51,601 nucleotides of DNA from Anaerolineaceae bacterium (GTDB lineage Bacteria; Chloroflexota; Anaerolineae; Promineifilales; Promineifilaceae): positions 1 to 51,601 of the forward strand of contig PABI01000028.1 of NCBI GenBank assembly GCA_002699125.1. The letters run 5' to 3'. The position numbers and the translations under genes are program-made. Positions 35,001 through 45,100 of the stretch are shown one piece after another; the first letter of the stretch is position 1; every line of letters starts with the position of its first letter. The notes under the pieces were generated by a model. It had not been told where the DNA came from and ran no database searches. It saw only the letters and a program-made list of their open reading frames with translations.

Positions 35001-35579
35001 GAAGGTTTGAAACGGCCGTACCGGTGGCAAGTCGACTGTCTCACCGCGCACCAGCCCATCATACAGCTGAAACAGCTCTTTGAAGAGCAAGTTCGTCGTC
35101 CAGCCATCCTGCAAAATGTGGTGATAGCTCCAGACAAAACGGTAACTTTCCTGGTCCAGACGCACCAGCGTCACACGCGCAATCGGTGTTTTGTTAAGAT
35201 GAAAGCCTTCAGCCCGGTCGGTCGCCAGCAGCGATTGCCATCGGGCCGACTGTTCCGCTTCAGGTACGTCGCGCCAATCCAGGCAGGTTACGGGAATTTG
35301 CGCCTGGCGGCGCACCACCTGAATGGGCTGCTTTTGCTTTTCCCACAAAAACAATGTGCGCAGGATGGCATGTCGCTGCGCCAGAAGCTGCCATGCTTGC
35401 TGAAACGCGTCTTCATTTAACGGACCCTGTAAATCGGCTATTTGCTGCTGAAAATACAGTTCCGAGTCCGGCGCATATAGCGCATGGAACAGCATCCCTT
35501 CCTGCATGGAAGAAAGCGGGTAAATGGCTTCGATTTCTTGTCTAACGTTGGCTTCTTTTGTCTGATTACTCATAAGCAT
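29025..35579 (-). CDS. NRPS, C-A(Thr)-PCP-C-A(Tyr)-PCP
   Basis: A 2184-residue two-module elongation protein. Module 1: C domain 'YPLSSMQEGMLFHAL' with 'HHILQDGW' near 153 (the opening fits DCL type); A domain with code D-F-W-N-I-G-M-V-H-K, the canonical Thr code; PCP '[10 protein letters not shown]' near 1035. Module 2: C domain 'YPLSKLQAGMLFHSE' with 'HHAIMDGW' near 1246; A domain with code D-A-S-T-V-A-G-V-C-K, a Tyr code; PCP 'ELGGHSLLAT' near 2111. It has no TE, so the chain passes to the next gene. Each A domain contains two heptanucleotide-repeat tracts (see repeat entries). The start could be ATG 35579 or ATG 35573 ('MSNQTK', like the PKS 'MSNQDI'); no strong ribosome site decides. Confidence 0.94.
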   Translation of the reverse strand: MLMSNQTKEANVRQEIEAIYPLSSMQEGMLFHALYAPDSELYFQQQIADLQGPLNEDAFQQAWQLLAQRHAILRTLFLWEKQKQPIQVVRRQAQIPVTCLDWRDVPEAEQSARWQSLLATDRAEGFHLNKTPIARVTLVRLDQESYRFVWSYHHILQDGWTTNLLFKELFQLYDGLVRGETVDLPPVRPFQTFITWLNKQPTDEPFWRDYLRGFAAPTPLNIDRKTERLPHQSARYDELRLALPPELVTNLQAFAREHRLTLSNVIQAAWALLLSRYSGEPDVLYGTTVSGRSVPLPGVEHMAGVFINSLPVRAQVAANQSALDWLQTFQQNQLRVQQHEHTPLVKIQGWSELPKDQSLFAALLAFENYPQSDGLGQGTGLRVQRHPTVERTNYPLTIRILPEAATVHFFFIYDDERFDAAAIERLFGHWQTLLTGMVAQPDTAVAQLPMLTPTEREQLLVAWNRSDLNFEPQECIHEQVARQAAQTPHAPALTFEEQTLTYQQLNERANQLAHFLQQQGVQPDDLVALYLERSLEMVIAILGVLKAGGAYLPMDTAYPEDRLAFMLEDAKPVALLTQESLVAGDNSQFTIHDSQFTIKLDTDWPQIATHPTTNPTSAVRPHNRAYVIYTSGSTGKPKGVLVTHYNVMRLMQATDDWYHFEQNDVWTLFHSYAFDFSVWEIWGALLYGGRLVVVPYLTSRSPHDFYRLLAQEGVTVLNQTPSAFRQLIQAEAEVGPDENLALRYVIFGGEALELNTLQPWFDRHGDQKPQLINMYGITETTVHVTYRPIYSNDVVQAPGSVIGQPIPDLQLFILDPQRQPVPIGVPGEIYVGGAGVAAGYLNRPELTAERFVQLPVFSNQSLDIDRLNTVYRTGDLARWLPDGDIEYLGRIDHQVKIRGFRIELGEIEAALGSHTAVRQVLVLAVGDGADKQLVAYLVPNTEEGHSVSVADLRSFLQTRLPAYMIPAAFVLLDAFPLTTNGKIDRRALPRPDEARLDLERPYTPPRTRAEEILADIWRRVLKVPRVGIDDNYFELGGDSIRSIQVLAQARQAGLNFSLADLFNLQTIGRLSEQIARIELVEAGVAAIETAPFDLISQTDRSQLPPEVEDAYPLSKLQAGMLFHSELAAETAVYHNVTSWQIEGVFDGRLLQTAVQQLAQKHTILRTSFDLVTYSEPLQLVWPQVTIPVTLHDLRPLEPDAQAAEISCWVQQTVAEKFDWTQPPLLRFHFFQRSATRFQMIMAEHHAIMDGWSVASLVTELFQAYQALLAGNFIASGPGVPYRKFVAAEQAILTSDVSRTFWQEHLADSSVSTMPRLPLPEVKDEMPETAVHRTIIPAKQVNQLHQAAQQAGVPLKSVLLAVHLKILGFVCGQDEVLSGLVMNGRPEQSGSERALGLFLNTVPFRQKLTDGSWLDLIRQTFATEKVLLPHRRFPLAEMQQMLGGQPLFEVPFNYLHFHVFDELANDDQIKIMDERFYGHANFDLAVEAELNSVDGTLELRLEYNPAEFGLPQIERLADYFERALAALAAQPDASHQTFSPLSKAELQQLLSDWNATQTAVPHSLIHEWVAQIVVEMGGQTAVSYQNQQLTYAQLNAKANQLAHFLQARGVGPETIVAVYLHRSPEMVIAALAVLKAGGAYLPLDPSYPAERIQFMLTDAKPKVLLTQEKLVADDAYSQFIINHSEFTIRLDSDWPKIDSCSDENPASGATAENAAYIIYTSGSTGQPKGVVVPHRGLPNLAQAQHKAFAIVPESRMLQFAAFGFDASVSEMFVTLTAGATLVLADAEAMLPGPDLVALVKEQEITAVTLPPSALAILNPDDFPTLQTVVAAGEACSVAVMARWSAGRRFVNGYGPTEATVCATTAVLTPDDAKPHIGRPIDNVQLFILNEAQQPVPVGTPGELYIGGIGVARGYLNRPELTAERFIPLSVIGNPLSVNGSRITDYRPPTTVYRTGDLVRYLPDGNIEFLGRLDHQVKIRGYRIELGEIETVLRRQAAVRDALVLARDDAGTGPQLVAYVVGHTLDVADLRATLGQRLPTYMVPATFVLLDAFPLTPNGKIDRKALPAPTVTAATEYVPPRDDVETVIANVWAEILKLDRVGINDNFFELGGHSLLATQLVTRLRQMLRIALPLRALFDAPTVAELAEVIQQPPNNQAQVMKVAQLLIKLSQLSDEEAAQLLSQKR
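29739..29808. repeat. Heptanucleotide tandem repeat tract inside the Tyr A domain (A7 side)
   Basis: Ten consecutive 7-base units of the form C-S-G-N-N-N-N follow one another: cggtggt, cggtaat, cggtaat, ccgtgaa, ccgttaa, ccgataa, cggatta, ccgatta, cggataa, cgggata. They encode a stretch at about residues 1924-1947 just before 'TVYRTGDL', where other A domains have a short linker. The reading frame stays open. Resembles short tandemly repeated repetitive (STRR) sequences of cyanobacteria. Confidence 0.85.
30519..30560. repeat. Heptanucleotide tandem repeat tract inside the Tyr A domain (A3-A4 linker)
   Basis: Six 7-base units: aattgtg, aattctg, aatgatt, aattatg, aattgtg, aataagc. On the coding strand they give 'SQFIINHSEFTIRLD' near residues 1673-1687. 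They lie exactly where the Thr A domain has its own tract of the same unit. Confidence 0.8.
32972..33027. repeat. Degenerate heptanucleotide repeat tract inside the Thr A domain (A7 side)
   Basis: Eight 7-base units: cagtgtt, cagtcgg, tcaatat, ccagtga, ctgatta, ctgaata, ctggtaa, ctggacg. The tract encodes about residues 851-869, just before 'TVYRTGDL', the position of the CGG-type tract in the second A domain, but with a different unit. Confidence 0.65.
33786..33827. repeat. Heptanucleotide tandem repeat tract inside the Thr A domain (A3-A4 linker)
   Basis: Six units: aattgtg, aattgtg, aatcgtg, aattgtg, aattgtg, aattatc. They are read on the coding strand as 'NSQFTIHDSQFTIK' at about residues 585-598, so 21 bases (three units) give one heptapeptide. 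The tract lies in the variable linker after 'LLTQESLVAGD'. Confidence 0.9.
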
Positions 35580-35651
35580 TTGCTTGGGCTACGGAAAAAG
35601 TTGCTGCCACCTCTACAGTTACACTGTTTGCTTTCTTGCCATCTTAATTTT

Positions 35652-38600
35652 TTACTCGAATAACAAATCCCCCAGATCATCCAGTAAATTGTCCAGCTCA
35701 TCTTGATCCAGATCGAGTTCAGGAAAGTCAGAAGGGGTAAAACCTCCGGCTTCCGGATTTTGGCAATGGGTGATGATGGTGCGCAGGGCGGCAGCAAAAT
35801 TGTCGGCCAACGCTTGAATAGTGGCGGCGGTGTGTAGTGCGCGGCTGTAAGTCCAATCAAACCGCATCTGTCCCTGGCTCACGATGCCGCTGATTTCCAG
35901 CAGGTACCGTCGCCTGCCGGCCGGACTGCGGCGGGGTTCGGCCGTTTCCGGGGCAGGGCGGAACAGGGCAGTGTCGCTCAAAAGTTGGTCAAACTGACCC
36001 AGGTAGTTGAAGTTAATGGGTGGATTAACAGTCTGGAGCTGTTGGGCAACAGCTCGCGCTGAGCGGTTCAACGAAGTTGAACGAGTCGAAGCGGCCGTTT
36101 CTCCAGACAGGTAACGCAACAGGCCAAAGCCAATGCCTTTATGCGGAATCCGGCGCAGCTGCTCCTTCACGCTCATCAGGCGCGTACGGACATCTGTGGC
36201 TGCCTGAAGATTGAGCAAAACGGGCGATACGGCCGTAAACCAACCCACCGTCCGCGAAATATCCACTTCGTCCAAAATGGGTTCCCGGCCATGCCCTTCC
36301 AAATCCAGCAGCAGGCAAGACGAACCCGTCCAATCTGTAAAGGTTTGCGCCAGTGCTGCCAGCAGGGCATCATTGATTTGCGTGTTGTAAACGGGCGGTA
36401 CAGCCCGGAGCAGTGCCTGAGTTTCGCCGGCGGTTAGCGCCACCGAGACGGTGTCCGTGCTGCCTACCGTATTGCGGCTCATGCCGTCGGGGAAATCGAG
36501 CGGCAAAGAATGAACCGTGTTGGCCTCTGCGGCCAGCTCCAGCCAAAACGGATGCTCATCGGCCACGCCGCCATCTTGCACATACTGTTCCAGCCGCGCC
36601 GCCCACGCCTGGAACGAGGTGGTTTTGGGCGGCAGCGCAATGGGATCGCCTTGCGCCAGCTGGTTGTATGCCGTCTGCCAATCTTCCAGCAAAATGCGCC
36701 AGGAAATACCGTCGATGGCGATATGGTGAATGGAAATAAAGAGGCGATCCGGCTGGATACCGCCGCAGGTAAAATAAGCCACCTGGACGATAGGTCCGTC
36801 TGTTAAATTGTGCTGGGCATGCAGGGAAACGGCCGTTGCTTGCACCATTTTTTGCTGTTCGGCCACGGATTTACCGGCAAGGTCAAATCGTTGAATCCGG
36901 ACGGGGTCGCCAGGTGCAGTTTGGTATTGGTGGAAACGGCCGTCATCTTCTTGGGTAAGCCGCAAGCGCAGCGCGTCGTGATGCGCCAGCAGCGCCGCCA
37001 ACGCCTCTGCCAGCAGCGCTACGTCCAGCACGTGGGGCAACGCCAGCAGTTGGTACATATTCCAATAATGCAGCTCATCCGGATTAAGCTCCAGCAGCCA
37101 GCGATGAACCGGCGTCAGCGTGACTGACCCGGTTACCGGCCCCTGTTCGGCCGCAATTGCCGGCGCGTCACTGACCACCTGCGCCAGTTCCGCCACTGTT
37201 TGATGCTGGAAAAGCTGCTGCGGTGTCAGGAACAGCCCCGCCTGCCCGGCTCGGGCCACAATCTGAATGTTCAAAATAGAATCGCCACCCAGCTCAAAAA
37301 AATTGTCGTGGCGTCCCACCCGGTCCAGCCGCAGGACATCGGCAAAGATGTTGGCCAGACGGTTCTCGATGTCTGTGGTGGGTGGAGCAAAGGGCGCAGC
37401 CAATTCGGGCCGGGTGTTCTCCGGTGGCGGCAGCGCCTGCCGGTCAATTTTACCGTTGGCATTAAGGGGCAGCGCCGCCAAAAAGACGAAGGCTGCGGGA
37501 ACCATGTAATCAGGCAGGCCAGCCAGCACGTGGCGGCGCAGCGCGGCAGTGGTAAGCCCGGCGCCGGATTGGGCCACCACATAGGCTACCAACCGTTTGA
37601 CACCTGGTGTATCTTCCCGCGCCAGCACCACGGCCTCGCGTACCTGGGGGTGTGCCGACAGGCAAGCCTGCACCTCGCCCAGCTCCACGCGAAAGCCGCG
37701 AATCTTTACCTGGTCGTCAATGCGCCCCAAAAATTCAATGTCGCCAGAGGGCAGCCGCCGCGCCAGATCACCGGTGCGATAGATCCGCGCCCCCGGCGCA
37801 TTGCTGAAGAGATCGGGCAGATATTTTTCGGCCGTCAGACCGGGACGGTTCAGGTAGCCGCGCGTTACATTGCACCCGCCAATAAGCAGTTCGCCCACTT
37901 CACCATCGGTTACCGGCTGCAACTGGTCATCAACGATGATCGCCTGAGTGTGATCGATAGGCCGTCCCAGGGGCAGGGCCGCTGCCGTGCCCAGCCGCTT
38001 TTGCGGCACAGGGTACGTTAAGACGCCCACCGTAGTTTCGGTGGGGCCGTAGTGGTTATAAAGCTGGCAGTCCTCGGCTTTGAGCATTTGCAGCGTTTCG
38101 ATCAGCTCCCAGCTGGAGGCTTCACCACCGAGCACAAGCCGCTGCCGGGGCAGCACGTCAGCGGGATTGCGGGCAGTGAGCAAGGCGTGCAGATGGGAGG
38201 GCACAATTTTGAGAAAATCGATCTGGTGCTGCCGAAAGTAATCGGCAAAGGCATCGGGATTGGCAATGCGAGACTCAGAAATGACGTGCAGTTCGCCACC
38301 AAAACAGAGCGGAGGGAAAACGGCCGTATTTCCCAAATCTGCTGCAAAGGTAGAAACCGTAGCAAAGCGAATGCCCACCGGTATTTGCAGCCGCTGCTGA
38401 ATGCTAAACAGATAGTTAAGCAGCTGCCGGTGCTCTACCACCACCCCTTTCGGCATGCCCGTAGAACCAGAGGTGAACAGCACGTAGACGGCGTTTTCCG
38501 GTTCGGCCAACCGGGTAGGGTTCTCGGTGGATTCGGCGGCAATGGTGGGCCAGTCGGTGTCCAGGGAAACGGCCGTTGCCGTCTCATCCGGCAATTTCCC

Positions 38601-38942
38601 CGCCAGTGATGCCTGGGTCAGCACAACCTGCATATTGGTGTCGGCGATCATAAACGCCAGGCGTTCTGAGGGCGCGTGGGGATCCAGAGAAACGTAGGCC
38701 CCACCTGCCTTGAGGATGCCCAGCAGCGCCCCCACCATCTCCCAGGAGCGTTCCAGGTAGATACCGACAAACGTTTCTGGCCCCACGCCGTGGCGGCGCA
38801 AAAAGTGGGCCAGCTGGTTGGCACGGTCGTTTAGTTCGGTAAAGGTTAGCACTACGTCTTCAAATACCAGCGCGGTAGCCTGAGGCGTTTTAGCTGCTTG
38901 ATCAGCAAATAAATCGTGCAGGCAGGAAGACGGCCGTTTCAA
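35652..38942 (-). CDS. NRPS module A(Asp)-PCP-E without condensation domain
   Basis: A 1096-residue module. It starts directly in an A domain ('[14 protein letters not shown]'); '[12 protein letters not shown]' is near 161 and '[10 protein letters not shown]' near 497. With the 'FAADLGNT' region aligned so that its Asp is position 235, the code is D-L-T-K-V-G-H-V-G-K, one change from the textbook Asp code. The carrier is '[10 protein letters not shown]' near 552. An epimerisation domain follows ('[12 protein letters not shown]' near 739, '[12 protein letters not shown]'), giving D-Asp. I choose TTG 38942-38940: GGAG precedes it, it overlaps the mbtH stop as TTGA, and upstream in-frame ATGs lie deep inside mbtH. 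Lacking a C domain, it can only start a chain or rely on a partner. Confidence 0.92.
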   Translation of the reverse strand: MKRPSSCLHDLFADQAAKTPQATALVFEDVVLTFTELNDRANQLAHFLRRHGVGPETFVGIYLERSWEMVGALLGILKAGGAYVSLDPHAPSERLAFMIADTNMQVVLTQASLAGKLPDETATAVSLDTDWPTIAAESTENPTRLAEPENAVYVLFTSGSTGMPKGVVVEHRQLLNYLFSIQQRLQIPVGIRFATVSTFAADLGNTAVFPPLCFGGELHVISESRIANPDAFADYFRQHQIDFLKIVPSHLHALLTARNPADVLPRQRLVLGGEASSWELIETLQMLKAEDCQLYNHYGPTETTVGVLTYPVPQKRLGTAAALPLGRPIDHTQAIIVDDQLQPVTDGEVGELLIGGCNVTRGYLNRPGLTAEKYLPDLFSNAPGARIYRTGDLARRLPSGDIEFLGRIDDQVKIRGFRVELGEVQACLSAHPQVREAVVLAREDTPGVKRLVAYVVAQSGAGLTTAALRRHVLAGLPDYMVPAAFVFLAALPLNANGKIDRQALPPPENTRPELAAPFAPPTTDIENRLANIFADVLRLDRVGRHDNFFELGGDSILNIQIVARAGQAGLFLTPQQLFQHQTVAELAQVVSDAPAIAAEQGPVTGSVTLTPVHRWLLELNPDELHYWNMYQLLALPHVLDVALLAEALAALLAHHDALRLRLTQEDDGRFHQYQTAPGDPVRIQRFDLAGKSVAEQQKMVQATAVSLHAQHNLTDGPIVQVAYFTCGGIQPDRLFISIHHIAIDGISWRILLEDWQTAYNQLAQGDPIALPPKTTSFQAWAARLEQYVQDGGVADEHPFWLELAAEANTVHSLPLDFPDGMSRNTVGSTDTVSVALTAGETQALLRAVPPVYNTQINDALLAALAQTFTDWTGSSCLLLDLEGHGREPILDEVDISRTVGWFTAVSPVLLNLQAATDVRTRLMSVKEQLRRIPHKGIGFGLLRYLSGETAASTRSTSLNRSARAVAQQLQTVNPPINFNYLGQFDQLLSDTALFRPAPETAEPRRSPAGRRRYLLEISGIVSQGQMRFDWTYSRALHTAATIQALADNFAAALRTIITHCQNPEAGGFTPSDFPELDLDQDELDNLLDDLGDLLFE
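36057..36093. repeat. Palindromic element embedded in the E domain reading frame
   Basis: CGCTGAGCGG, then TTCAACGAAGTTGAA, then CGAGTCGAAGCG. The arms CGCT...AGCG and TTCAAC/GTTGAA make it foldable. It is read as a Ser/Arg-rich insertion ('[14 protein letters not shown]') in the epimerisation domain. It resembles the widespread CTGAGCG...GTCGAAG class of dispersed bacterial repeats. Confidence 0.6.
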
Positions 38943-39148
38943 GCCGCTTCTCCTTTTTGCCTCTGCCGCAGGCTCAACGGTCTCATGTCTGTCCATGCCT
39001 GATTGATAAAGGCCAGACATGATGCCTTGGACCCCACCTGACCCACAGTGCGCCACCCGTTTGGGACTGACTGCCCCGCCGGCCAGATTGAATATTGTTC
39101 TTCATGGTTAACGACCACGGTATATTGATGCTCAGCCTGATTTTCCAT
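38939..39148 (-). CDS. mbtH: MbtH-like protein
   Basis: A 69-residue MbtH-family protein, a chaperone-like partner that binds and activates NRPS adenylation domains. Conserved features are '[17 protein letters not shown]' and 'VPNGWRTVG', ending in '[20 protein letters not shown]' (the W-T-D-x-R-P-x-S-L motif). I choose ATG 39148-39146 (MENQ); an ATG five codons earlier exists. It overlaps the end of the PKS gene by about 17 bases, and its stop overlaps the start of the Asp module gene, so all three are translationally linked. It probably serves several A domains of this cluster. Confidence 0.94.
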   Translation of the reverse strand: MENQAEHQYTVVVNHEEQYSIWPAGQSVPNGWRTVGQVGSKASCLAFINQAWTDMRPLSLRQRQKGEAA

Positions 39149-42100
39149 TTGTAGCCTTATCAATACTCATTTTCAATAATTGGGCCAATTCTGCCACATA
39201 TGGCTCCTTCACAATATTGTGCGTGCCGTGAATGACGTGAATTTCCAGTCCGCCCTGGGCCAATGGTGCCCAACCAATGCCTTCACCACTTGGATTACCC
39301 GCTTCTGTCTCGCTGGCGCGGAACAGCGTGACGCGGCCAGAATAAGGTTTTGGCTGATGCTTGTTCACCAAATCAATGTGCGATTTCCACAGGAAAGGTG
39401 AAATGAGTGACTGCGGCAATGTTTCTCCCGCACGCAACAGGCGGCGCACGCGCCAGAACAGCTTATATTTTTGCAAATCCATGCGGGCCAGCTTGTAGCG
39501 CAAAATTGCCCATCGTTTTAACAAACGCAGCTTGTTCAGCAAGCCTTCACTAAATTCAGGTGCTTCCTCGCTGGAAACGGCCGTTTCATCTTCCTGACCT
39601 TCTGCCATAGCCAACACATTGTTACGCCGACGGGCAAACTCGGGATTGTGCGTATCCAGCAGCGCCACCAGGGCCACTTCTTGTCCCTGAGCATGCAGCT
39701 GCTGAGCAATCTCAAAGGCCACCTCACCACCCATGGAAAAGCCGCCAACCATGAAAGGGCCTTCCGGCTGCACGGCACGCATTTGCTTCACGTATTCGGC
39801 GGCCATCTCGGTTAAAGAGGCAAAAGGCGGCTGCTTGCCATCCACACCACGCGCCTGCAAACCGTAAAATGGCTGATCCTTACCCAAATAGCGGGTGAGA
39901 TCGTAGAAGTTCAGCACGTTGCCAAAGCCGCCATGCACACAGAAGAACGGTATCTTGTTACCCTTGGGCTGAATGGGCACCAGCGGCGTCCATTCGCCAG
40001 ATTTGCGGCGGCGTTTTTCAGTTTTGGGTTGTGCAGCTTCCTGCGCTGCTTCCACCGGGACGTCATACTCCGTTTGCAGCAGCTCGGCGCATTGGGCGAT
40101 GGTCGGCGCTTCGAACAGCGTTGCCAGGGAGAGATCCACCGCGTACGCTTTCTTGATTCTGGCAAAAAGCCGCACGGCAATCAGTGAATGACCGCCCAGC
40201 TCGAAGAAATCGTCGTGAATGCCAATGTCGGTGATGCCCAGCAGCTCTTCCCAGAATTTGACCAGGGTTTTCTCCAGCTCGTTGCGCGGCGCTTCGTAGC
40301 TGCTTTGCAACTCTGGCCGGGAAAGCTTGAGGCCGCCGTCATCACCATCGTCGTGTTCGCTGCCGGCCTGGTCTACCAGCGCCTGCAAATCGAGCGAGCT
40401 CACAATCATTTGCGGCGGCACCGGGTTGCTGAGAATGCGGCGCAGCGCCTCCATGCCTTCAGCCGGCGCAATGCCGTCAGTCAGAGCCAATTGCAGCAGC
40501 GTGGGTTCGGCGTCAGCGGCCACGGCCGTTCCGCCATTCCCACCATTTTGCTTCTTGCCATTCACCATCGATTCGTAGCTGACCCGCTTGAGCATAAATT
40601 CATTGATTTCCACCAAGGAACGGCCGTTTTCATCCATGATCGTCACGTCGAACGCGGGCACTTCCTGGTGATTACGGCCGTCTTTGTTGTGGCGCACGTG
40701 GCTGTAAATGCGGCGCGGCAAACGACCGTGTACCTGCACCTTCTTGTAAGACAGCGGCACGTAAAAATCGTCGCTCGTCTCATAGCCATCGACCAGGGGC
40801 AAACCGGCACTCGTGGCCAGGTCCATTAGCGCAGGATGCAGCGTAAAGCTGTCCAGATCACTGTTGAACTCTTCCGGCAGCTCCAGCATGGCCAGCACTT
40901 CATTTTCCCCGTAGCACACCTGTCGTAGATTTTTCCAACGCGGGCCAAAGTTGAGGAACGTTTCCTGCTTGGTCTCCTGCTCCATGGGGCCAAAACGGAC
41001 TTCGCGCAGGGTGCAGCGGGCGGCAATTTCCTGGATGTTTTGCGTAATTTGCTGCGGGGAACGGCCGTTGCCCACCTTGCCCCGTACGTGTTCCTGCCAG
41101 GTATGCTCCGGCGTGCGGCTGGTAATGGTGAAACCATAACCGCTGCCGTTCTTTTCTAAAGAAACGCGCACTTCGCGGGTTTCATCTTCGGGCACTTCCA
41201 GCGGCGCGAGGAAGAACAAATCTTGAATCTCTATCGGGCCATTAGGCGTGCCTTTTTCCAGGGCGGCCTTGGCAATTTCCAGGTAGCCGGTGCCGGGAAT
41301 CAACGCCTCGCCGCTTTTCAGGCGATGCTGGTCCAAAATCCAGTGGGTACTGGTGCGGTAGTTGGTGGCATAGACAATCTCATCTTCGGTTTCCACGATG
41401 ATTTTGTCCAGCAGCGGATGGGGTACGTCAGTGCCGACCGATTGAATTTCATCGGCCAGTCCCAGGCGAACGGCCGCATCCACCGCCATACCCACTTCTT
41501 GCCACACACCCCAGTTCACGGCCACGGTAAAAATGTTGGAAGCGGCCCCTTCGGCTGGCGACCCCGGTCGCCGCTCAGGGCTGGCTATTTTGCTCTCGGC
41601 AAAGGCGTTGAGGAAGGCATTGGCCGCCACGTAATCTACCTGCCCCGCTGCACCAATTTCCGTACTGGTTGAGGAAAACAGCACAAAAAAGTCAAGTGGC
41701 TCGTTGGCCAGATATTCATCCAGCAGCAGCGTACCGCGCGCTTTGGGTGCCAGCACCCGGCCTGCTTCCTGCGCTGTCTTGAGTTGGATCAGATTGTCAT
41801 CCAGTACGCCAGCCGCGTGAATGACGCCGTTGATCGCGCCAAAGCGCTGTTTGGCCTGGGCGACAGCCCGCTTCACCTGCTCGCGATTGGTCACATCGGC
41901 GTCTACCACCAGCACTTCGGCCCCGGCAGCTTCCAGCGCCTGGATTTTTTGGATGCGGCGGCTGGTCTTGTCGCTGACGCTGTGGCTTTTAATCCAGTCG
42001 GCCCACATTTCCGGCTTGGGCAAGCCGGAGCGGCTCAGCAGCACCAGCTTGGCCTGAGCCGTCTCGGCCAGATGTTCGGCCATGACCAGGCCAATACCGC

Positions 42101-45100
42101 CCATACCGCCGGTAATAAGGTAGACGCCACCCTGCTTGATGCGGGAATCGGCCAGACTGCCTTCCGCCTGGGGAGCCGCCTCAAACTGCTGCTGCCAACG
42201 ACGGCCGTTGCGATAAGCAAACAAGCCATTCTGTGGCTCGGCCAACAAATCCGCTTTGATCAGCGTGGCCAATCCTTCGATTTGGTCGGCCATCAGGCTG
42301 GCAGGTAAAGCCAGATCCACCAGTCGCGCCGTCACGCCAGGGAATTCACGGGGCATCACTTTAACCGGACCGAGCAAGGTGGCTTTGTCCGGGTAGGGCA
42401 CCTGTTCATCATCGACGCGCTGGCTGCCGTTGGTAACGGCCGTTACATCCAGCGTCCCCGGCAAGCCTTCTTCACCCAACGCCTGCGCCAGGAAAAAGAG
42501 GCTGTAAAAACCCAAATCCTGATTCTGGTAATAAACGCGCATCCGATCTGGATTGTTTGGCTGGTTGAGCGTCCAAAAATGAGCCACGCGCTGGGGCAGC
42601 AGGGAACGCCCCGCCAGTTCCTCTACCAGCGTGTCGTAATCGATCCGGGCACGAGGATTGACCTCGTAAGCAAATTCACTCAATTGGCGGAACTGCTCAC
42701 CCACCGACACGGTGACGACACTGTGCCCGGCACTTTGCAGCTGCGTCTGCACCTGCTCGCCCACGCCTAGCTTATCCTTGAACAGCAGCCAGGTGAGCGG
42801 CTCAACAACGGCCGTTGCCGGCTTGTCGGTAAGCTGCCAGGTGCGCTTGTAGAACCAATCTTCCAGCTCCGGCATCTTGGCCAGAACGGTTTTAGTCACC
42901 TCCGCGCCGCTAAACAGCGTTGTGCCCGGCTCGATCCAGTGGCGCTGCCGCTCAAAGGGATAAGTAGGCAGCGGCACGCGGTAGCGCAGTTCATCGGCAT
43001 AAAAAGCAGTCCAGTCGGGCATCACTCCTACCAGCCAGAGGCGGCCCAGGCTGGTGAGGGCAAATTGCAGGTCAGCCAGCTCTTCTTTGCGGTGGCGCAA
43101 GGAAGAAACGGCCGTATGCGACTTATCCTTTTCCGGATGCATGCGCACCAGCGAGCTGAGCGTCTGGCCCGGACCCACTTCCAAAAAGACCCGGTTGGGC
43201 TCTTGTAGCAGCGTCGACAGGCCATCGGCAAAGCGCACCGTGTGTCGCAGGTGGCGCACCCAATATTGCGGGTCCGTTGCTTCTTCCGGTTTAATCCAGG
43301 CCCCGGTCAGGTTAGAAATAAAGGGCATCGTTGGCGGATTGAACTGGATTTTAGCCAGTTCACGGCCAAATTCATCCAGGATCGGTTCCAACATGGGCGA
43401 ATGGGCAGCCACGTTGATGCGCACCCGGCGGCACTCCACCTCTTTTTCGGCCAGCGCTGCTTCCAATTTTTCCAATGCGGCTACGTCACCGGACACCACA
43501 CACAGTTCCGGGTTGTTGATGACGGCGATGGAGAGGCCTTCACTGAGGTAAGGCTGCAACGCCTCCTCAGTCAACGGCACGCTGACCATGCCACCTTCGG
43601 GCAGCGTCTCAAACAGCTTGCCGCGCAGGGTGACGATGAAGAGCGCATCCTTCAGCGACAGCACGCCAGCCAGGCAGGCGGCGGTATATTCGCCCATGCT
43701 GTGCCCGGTCATGGCCGCCGGTTCTATGCCCCAGGAACGCCACAGTTGGGCCAGGGCGTATTCGGTCATGAAAATGGCGGGCAGGTTGCGCGACGGCCGT
43801 TTCAATTCCTCGGCCGCATTCTCCAAAGTTTCGTCTGTAGGGAACATGAGTTGGCGCAGATCGGTATTGAGATACGGCCGTACCAAATCCAGGCACTCAT
43901 CAATTACCTCGCGGTAAACGGGTTCCGCTTCGTACAGCCCCAGCCCCATGTTGGGGTACTGCGCCCCTCCGCCGGGGAACATAAACACAACCGACGGCTC
44001 AGCATCACTCGCCTGCTGGCTGATGACCCGCTGGCGATTGCCGCTGGTCAAGGCTTCGGCGGCATCGGCGGCATCTTGCACCGCCACGATGCGGCGGTAG
44101 GGCATCGGCTGGCGGCCGACTTGCAGCGTGTAAGCAACGTCAGCCAGCGACACGTCCGGATTTTCTTGCAGGAAGGTAGCCAAATTTTGGCTGGCCGCAT
44201 CCAGCGCCGAACTGGTCTTGGCTGAAAGCTGCAACAACTGCCAGTCGCGGGAGTCGCTCGATGGCTCCAGCTCTGGCGCTTCTTCGACAACAACGTGAGC
44301 GTTCGTACCCCCCACCCCTAGCGAGCTAATGCCCGCCCGGCGCGGCGACTCATCCTGCGGCCACTCCCGCAGTTCGTGGTTGACAAAAAACGGGCTGTCC
44401 TCCAGGTTGAGCATCGGGTTGGGCGCTTTGTAATTCAAACTCGCTGGAATTTGCTTGTGCTTTAGGGATTGGACTACTTTGATGAAGGCAGCGACGCCTG
44501 CGGCCGTATCCAAATGGCCAATGTTTGTTTTCACCGACCCCAGGCCACTAAACTGCTTCTTGTCCGTCGTTTGGCGAAACGCCTGCGTCAGCGCCGTCAC
44601 TTCGATGGGGTCGCCGATGCGGGTGCCGGTGCCGTGGGCTTCTACGTAATCAATCGTGTCGGCGTCGATATTTGCCAGGGCGATTGCCTCGGCAATGGCG
44701 CTGGCCTGACCATCCACGCTGGGCGCCAGATAGTTGACCTTGCCGGAGCCGTCGTTGTTAACGGCCGAACCGCGAATGATGGCATGAATGGTGTCGCCAT
44801 CCTCAATCGCATCCGCCAGGCGGCGCAGCGTCACGACGCCCACGCCGCTGCCAAAAATGGTGCCGTCAGAATCAGCATCAAAACTGCGGCAGTGGCCATC
44901 GGAGGAGAGAATTTCGCCATCCTGGAACAAGTAACCCTGCCGGTGCGGCATTTCAATCGTAACACCACCGGCCAGCGCCATGTCACATTCGCCGCTGAGC
45001 AAGCTTTGTGAAGCCATGTGGATGGCCACCAAGGAAGTAGAACACGCCGTTTGCACATTCACGCTGGGGCCGCGCAGGTTCATCAAGTAAGAGACGCGGG

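Noticed and set aside
38943..39056. ATG starts at 39056 and 38996 for the Asp NRPS module
   Set aside because: Both lie inside mbtH in another frame and would add residues unlike any A-domain N-terminus; the TTG with GGAG fits better.
43242..44225. Open frame of 327 codons on the plus strand
   Set aside because: Antisense to the AT domain of the PKS; composition is that of a shadow frame.
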